Assembly (NCBI RefSeq): GCF_039529835.1
Contig: NZ_CP154262.1
Span: forward strand, 2,852,001 to 2,916,000
DNA length: 64,000 bases
DNA from: Arthrobacter sp. TMP15
Lineage (GTDB): Bacteria; Actinomycetota; Actinomycetes; Actinomycetales; Micrococcaceae
Direction: 5' to 3'
The position numbers were made by a program, and so were the translations under genes. The notes under the pieces were generated by a model. It was not told the DNA's origin. It did not search any database and saw only the letters and a program-made list of their open reading frames with translations. Positions 60,062 through 64,000 of the stretch are shown here, one piece after another. Every line of letters starts with the position of its first letter. The stretch's first letter is position 1.

Positions 60062-61822
60062 TTACACTAGGAGCGAAGCGCCCGGAATAGCGTTGAGCAG
60101 GTCCTGCGTGTAGCGCTGCTTGGGGTTGTTGAAGACCTCGTCAGTGGAGGAAGCCTCCACCACACGGCCCGTCTGCATCACTGTGACATGGTCCGCGATC
60201 TGGCGCACTACCGCCAAGTCGTGGGTAATGAACAAGTAGGTCAGGCCCAGCTCTTCCTGCAGTTCGTTCAGCAGGTTAAGCACCTGAGCCTGGACCAGAA
60301 CATCCAACGCCGAGACGGCCTCGTCGCAGATGATCACATCCGGATTCAGCGCCAGAGCCCGCGCAATGGCAATGCGCTGACGCTGTCCACCAGAGAGCTC
60401 GTTCGGGTATCGATTCATAGCCGAGGTCGGCATCGACACCTGTTCCAACAGCTCGCGAACTTTCTTCTCCCGCGACTTGGCATTACCAACTTTGTGGATC
60501 TTTAGCGGCTCTTCAATGGTCCGATAGATGTTGAACATCGGGTCCAATGAGCCATAAGGGTCCTGGAAGATGGGCTGCACACGCCGACGGAAGTTAAACA
60601 GGTCCTTGCCCTTGAGGCTATTGACCTCTACGCCTTCGAACAAGATCTTGCCCTCGGTGGGTGCCAGCAGGCTCAAAGCCATCTGCGCCACCGTTGACTT
60701 TCCCGAGCCCGACTCCCCCACGATCGCCATGGTGGTGCCGCGCTTAACGCTCAATGAAACGTTGTCGACGGCCTTGAAGTCGGTTGACTTGCCCAGGGCC
60801 CCACGGAGCTTAAAGACCTTCGTGAGGTTTTTAATCTCCAGGAACGAATCTCCTGACGTGTCAGCCTGGATCGGCTCCGCCTTTTTCAAGGACGACGTCA
60901 CGTGCCCGGCGGGTTCAACCGGGGTGCCGAGATCCTCTGCGGCCGCTGCCAGTGCGTCCTTTGCCTTCTGCGACTGCAGTCGCCGTGACGCCAATGACGG
61001 CGCGGAGTTAACCAGACGCTGCGTGTACGGGTGCTGCGGGTTGCGAAGGATTTCCAATGCGGGACCCGATTCAACCACCTGCCCCTTGTACATGACCACA
61101 AGCTTTTCTGCACGCTCCGCGGCAAGACCGAGATCGTGTGTAATAAGTAGCACGGCCGTGCCCAACTCACTTGTCATCCGGTCCAGGTGGTCCAGAATCT
61201 GCCGCTGCACCGTAACATCCAAGGCGGATGTAGGCTCATCGGCAATGAGCAGTCGCGGACGGCACGCCAGGCCAATGGCGATCAAGGCCCGCTGACGCAT
61301 ACCGCCGGAAAACTCGTGCGGGTACTGCTTTGCTCGAGCTTCGGCGTCAGGCAATCCGGCCTCGGTGAGCACCTCTGCTACCCGTGCCTTGGAATCGGCC
61401 CCAGCCAAACCATTGGCTTGCAGTGTTTCCTTAACCTGAAAACCAATTTTCCACACTGGGTTCAGGTTGGACATGGGATCCTGAGGCACCATACCAATGG
61501 AGCTTCCGCGGAGTTCAACGATCCGCTTCGAGCTGGCTTTGGTGATGTCCTCACCATCAAAGATGATTTGGCCGCCACTCACCCGGCCATTGCTGGGCAG
61601 CAAACCAATCGCTGCCAGCGCCGTAGTCGATTTACCGGAGCCTGACTCGCCCACAATGGCCACAGTCTCACCGGGCATGATCGTCAGATCTGCCTTGCGT
61701 ACCGCATGTACGGGACCATTGGCAGTTTCAAAAGTGATGGCCAGATCCTTGATTTCAAGCAAGGGGACATCGGTTTCTTTGGCGGAACGTTTCACGTTCA
61801 TGCCCTCGTCATTGGCTGACAT
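60062..61822 (-). CDS. oligopeptide ABC transporter, fused double ATPase (DppD-DppF type)
   Basis: The 586-residue protein has two ATPase domains. First: 'VGESGSGKSTTALAAIGLL', '[31 protein letters not shown]'. Second: 'VGESGSGKSTVAQMALSLL', 'LSGGQRQRIAIARALALNPDVIICDEAVSALD'. Each ends with the oligopeptide-type C-terminal 'NPQHPYTQRLVNSAP' or 'NPKQRYTQDLLNAIPG'. This fusion drives import of peptides through DppB/DppC. ATG 61822 is preferred. Its start overlaps or abuts the permease stop (61827). Confidence 0.93.
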   Translation of the reverse strand: MSANDEGMNVKRSAKETDVPLLEIKDLAITFETANGPVHAVRKADLTIMPGETVAIVGESGSGKSTTALAAIGLLPSNGRVSGGQIIFDGEDITKASSKRIVELRGSSIGMVPQDPMSNLNPVWKIGFQVKETLQANGLAGADSKARVAEVLTEAGLPDAEARAKQYPHEFSGGMRQRALIAIGLACRPRLLIADEPTSALDVTVQRQILDHLDRMTSELGTAVLLITHDLGLAAERAEKLVVMYKGQVVESGPALEILRNPQHPYTQRLVNSAPSLASRRLQSQKAKDALAAAAEDLGTPVEPAGHVTSSLKKAEPIQADTSGDSFLEIKNLTKVFKLRGALGKSTDFKAVDNVSLSVKRGTTMAIVGESGSGKSTVAQMALSLLAPTEGKILFEGVEVNSLKGKDLFNFRRRVQPIFQDPYGSLDPMFNIYRTIEEPLKIHKVGNAKSREKKVRELLEQVSMPTSAMNRYPNELSGGQRQRIAIARALALNPDVIICDEAVSALDVLVQAQVLNLLNELQEELGLTYLFITHDLAVVRQIADHVTVMQTGRVVEASSTDEVFNNPKQRYTQDLLNAIPGASLLV

Positions 61823-61826
61823 ATGC

Positions 61827-62840
61827 TCACCGCTTCCTTGCTTTAGGATCAAGTGCATCACGCAAGGCATCGCCGAGCATGATGAAGCTCAAAACCGTGA
61901 TCGAGAGTGCAACAGCTGGCCAAAGCAATACTCCGGGGTTGTTGCGCACCTGGGGCTGCGCCGAAGCAATATCATTGCCCCACGACATGGTGGATGGCGG
62001 CAGACCCAAACTAAGGAACGACAGTGTTGCCTCGGCCACGATGAACGTGCCCAAGGAAATACTGGCAACCACAATAATTGGTGCCAGCGAGTTTGGAAGT
62101 ACGTGACGCATCAACGCCTTGAAACGGGACAGACCCAATGCCCTGGCTGCCGTGACGAAGTCCGCATTGCGGTTCTCCAACACAGCCCCACGGGTAATAC
62201 GAGCAATTTGGGGCCACCCAAAGAGCACCAGAGCCACAACTACTGTCCACACACTCCGGTTATCACGGAAGGATGGCAACTGGTTGATAACAATGGCGCC
62301 CAAGATCAATGGCAGTGCGAAGAAGATATCACCAAGTCGCGCCAGGATCATGTCCAACCAGCCGCCATAGAAGCCAGCCAAAGCGCCCATGATTCCACCG
62401 ATGATCAGCACACCAATGGTGGTGAAAACACCAACCATCAAGGATGCTCGGGTGCCGTAGATCATGCGTGAGTAAACATCACAACCCTGCAGGGTAAACC
62501 CAAGGGGATGCCCTGATCTGGCTGGCTCTGACGAGTTAGCCAAGGTGCAGTCGGTAGGTGAAACTTGAACAAAAAGTTGTGGGAAGAACGCCACAACAAG
62601 TACCAACAGGATCAAAATGGAGGAAATAAGAAATAGCGGCTGCTTACGCAAATTCCGCCAGGCGTCCGCCCAGAGGCTTAGCGGAGCAGCAGTTTCATCG
62701 ACATTGTCAATGGCTGCTAATGGAGTTTCCTCCAACGGGGCAACATAATGTTCAATGACACGGTGGGAGATTTTACCCTGGCGTGGGGCGTCAACGGCCC
62801 GCTTCGTGGGGTCTTTATCGGGAGTCAGGTTCTCAGACAT
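61827..62840 (-). CDS. dppC: oligopeptide ABC transporter permease DppC
   Basis: The 337-residue permease has a hydrophilic N-terminus, a first helix 'FLISSILILLVLVVAFFPQLF', then the permease core and the EAA loop 'AARALGLSRFKALMRHVLPNSLAPIIV'. ATG 62840 lies inside the end of dppB (8-bp overlap). It forms the pore with DppB. Confidence 0.92.
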   Translation of the reverse strand: MSENLTPDKDPTKRAVDAPRQGKISHRVIEHYVAPLEETPLAAIDNVDETAAPLSLWADAWRNLRKQPLFLISSILILLVLVVAFFPQLFVQVSPTDCTLANSSEPARSGHPLGFTLQGCDVYSRMIYGTRASLMVGVFTTIGVLIIGGIMGALAGFYGGWLDMILARLGDIFFALPLILGAIVINQLPSFRDNRSVWTVVVALVLFGWPQIARITRGAVLENRNADFVTAARALGLSRFKALMRHVLPNSLAPIIVVASISLGTFIVAEATLSFLSLGLPPSTMSWGNDIASAQPQVRNNPGVLLWPAVALSITVLSFIMLGDALRDALDPKARKR

Positions 62841-63759
62841 AACGAATCCTTGGGTCGAGCAGCGCATACAGAAGGTCCACAACGAGGTTGGCCACGACGA
62901 ACACGATGACTAGGACGCCAACGACGGCAACCACCGTTGCACTTTCGCCCTTCAAGATGGCTTGATAGAGAAGGTTACCAACACCGGGGACGTTGAAGAT
63001 TCCCTCGGTGACAATGGCGCCACCCATGAGCCCACCCAAGTCGGCACCTAGGAAGGTGACCACCGGGATCAGCGAGTTGCGCAAAATATGAACCACAACC
63101 ACACGACGTCGGCTAAGACCTTTTGCAGTGGCCGTACGGACGTAGTCAGCATTCATGTTTTCACTGACGGATGCCCGGGTTAGGCGGATGACGTAGGCCA
63201 ATGAAACTAGGCCTAGGACCAAGGCCGGCAAGACCAGTTCGTTCCACGGCGCGGTACCTGTCACGGTGGGGCGGGCCCAACCGAGTTGGACACCAATTAC
63301 CAGCTGCAGGACGAAGCCCAAAACAAAGGTGGGCACCGCAATAACAACCAAGGAAGCTACAAGGACGGTGCTGTCGAACAGCTTGCCCTTGCGAAGACCG
63401 GCAATGACGCCAAAAAATACGCCAAAGATTGCTTCGAATGCCAGAGCCATGATGGCCAGACGTGCCGTGACGGGATAGGCACGGCCAATAACTGCCGCAA
63501 CCTCCTGACCGGAGAAAGTTTGACCAAGGTTAAGTGTTACAAGATTTTTCAAATAAAGGCCATATTGCACCCAAAATGGTTGGTCAAGGTTGTACTGGGC
63601 ACGCAAGGCAGCTTCCACGGCCGGGGCCATGGGCTTGCCACCTGAGAGCGCCGCAATAGGGTCCCCAGGTGTTGCGAAAACAAGAAAATACACCAACAAA
63701 GTGGCGCCAAAAAAGACTGGAATCAGCTGCAGGAAGCGGCGGAAAGTGAACATCAGCAT
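62833..63759 (-). CDS. dppB: oligopeptide ABC transporter permease DppB
   Basis: The 308-residue permease begins 'LMFTFRRFLQLIPVFFGATLLVYFLVFATPGDP', a hallmark of the DppB family, and ends with 'LVVDLLYALLDPRIRY'. The EAA loop is 'TATAKGLSRRRVVVVHILRNSLIPVV'. ATG 63759 has GAGGTGA 7-8 nt upstream. It is the first permease gene after the binding protein, with a hairpin at 63906 between them. Confidence 0.92.
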   Translation of the reverse strand: MLMFTFRRFLQLIPVFFGATLLVYFLVFATPGDPIAALSGGKPMAPAVEAALRAQYNLDQPFWVQYGLYLKNLVTLNLGQTFSGQEVAAVIGRAYPVTARLAIMALAFEAIFGVFFGVIAGLRKGKLFDSTVLVASLVVIAVPTFVLGFVLQLVIGVQLGWARPTVTGTAPWNELVLPALVLGLVSLAYVIRLTRASVSENMNADYVRTATAKGLSRRRVVVVHILRNSLIPVVTFLGADLGGLMGGAIVTEGIFNVPGVGNLLYQAILKGESATVVAVVGVLVIVFVVANLVVDLLYALLDPRIRYV

Positions 63760-63905
63760 TGAAGTGTCACCTCTCGCCAGCATTCAGTTAGCAAAACGTT
63801 CATTATATTACCTGTTCGGATAGTGGTCGGTACAGCGTACCGAGCGGGATCCACCGCAATGATCTGCACGGATGGAACATACTTCCTTCTTTCTCGCGCA
63901 AACAC

Positions 63906-63939
63906 AATGGGGCCCCGGCCCAAAGGCCGGGTCCCCATT
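63906..63939 (-). terminator. stem-loop between the binding-protein gene and dppB
   Basis: AATGGGGCCCCGGCC and GGCCGGGTCCCCATT pair over 15 bp with one C/T mismatch and a CAAA loop. It probably stabilises the binding-protein mRNA or reduces readthrough, so that more binding protein is made than permease. Confidence 0.8.
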
Positions 63940-63965
63940 GTTACGCCGCGGCAGTAATTACTAAA

Positions 63966-64000
63966 TTACTTGGCGGTCACATTGTAGTACAGGGGAACGC
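63966..64000 (-). CDS. C-terminus of a peptide-binding lipoprotein (partial)
   Basis: The last 11 codons of a minus-strand gene are inside the window, reading 'VPLYYNVTAK' and then TAA (63966-63968). The ending is usual for SBP_bac_5 peptide-binding proteins, and the position ahead of dppB fits. The rest is beyond the edge. Confidence 0.6.
   Translation of the reverse strand, partial: VPLYYNVTAK

Noticed and set aside
1-64000. CRISPR arrays
   Set aside because: All repeats seen are tandem without unique spacers, or inverted; no regularly spaced repeat-spacer pattern exists.

Overview
The window looks like chromosomal DNA of a moderate-G+C actinobacterium of the Micrococcaceae (Arthrobacter-like). 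I infer this from the gene families present: mycothiol deacetylase MshB, the actinobacterial forms of DapC, DapD and DapE, DUF3117, SigK/RskA and SigE-type ECF sigma systems, a GluABCD-type glutamate importer, a MiaE-like ferritin-fold protein beside an RNB exonuclease and a DEAD helicase, and a tandem glycine riboswitch ahead of gcvP. Gene density is high and most of the DNA is core chromosome. I see no rRNA, tRNA, CRISPR array, prophage or intact insertion sequence.

Layout. 0-4.2 kb: FUSC membrane protein, luciferase-like flavin oxidoreductase, FAD monooxygenase and a small membrane protein. 4.2-6.6 kb (minus): an SOS module of UmuD-like protein, Nudix hydrolase and UmuC polymerase, with a LexA box at 6566-6581. 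6.6-16.06 kb (minus): a one-carbon series gcvP-gcvT-gcvH-glyA-sdaA-lipA-metF headed by a tandem glycine riboswitch. 16.1-18.75 kb: an MFS transporter, then a wrecked DHA2-type MFS gene. 18.75-23.03 kb: MiaE-like protein, RNB exonuclease, DEAD helicase. 23.1-25.0 kb: a 71-bp perfect palindrome, a 43-aa transporter small subunit, and its sodium:solute symporter. 25.6-28.2 kb: PHP phosphoesterase and aminopeptidase P. 28.2-32.7 kb: a decayed accessory region with three GNAT acetyltransferases, a broken GNAT, a truncated Nudix start, a possible IS remnant and little else.

32.7-42.5 kb is a conserved actinobacterial block: stress protein, MgtE-N/CBS protein, DUF1003, Mrp, TatB, SigE, O-methyltransferase, DUF3117, mannosyltransferase-like protein, Tag, DivIVA-like protein, LOG protein. 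From memory this order resembles Rv1201-Rv1232 of Mycobacterium tuberculosis. The rseA and htrA genes expected between sigE and tatB are missing. 42.5-45.9 kb: glutamate ABC importer gluABCD. 45.9-52.2 kb: divergent dapE and dapD flank a fasciclin lipoprotein-sigK-rskA operon and a molybdopterin oxidoreductase. Two identical promoter-like elements (CAATCC-N15-CCGAAGTACC), one ahead of the fasciclin gene and one ahead of the oxidoreductase, suggest an autoregulated SigK regulon.

52.2-64 kb: secreted protein, unknown cytosolic protein, TetR regulator, citrate synthase, dapC-fdxA, small SH3-like protein, membrane protein-mshB, and an oligopeptide importer (dppB-dppC-dppDF) whose binding protein runs off the right edge.

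Two further patterns stand out. Long perfect inverted repeats lie between genes at 23.1, 28.2 and 53.9 kb. Short tandem duplications (8-22 bp units) recur, several exactly at gene 3' ends or over stop codons.
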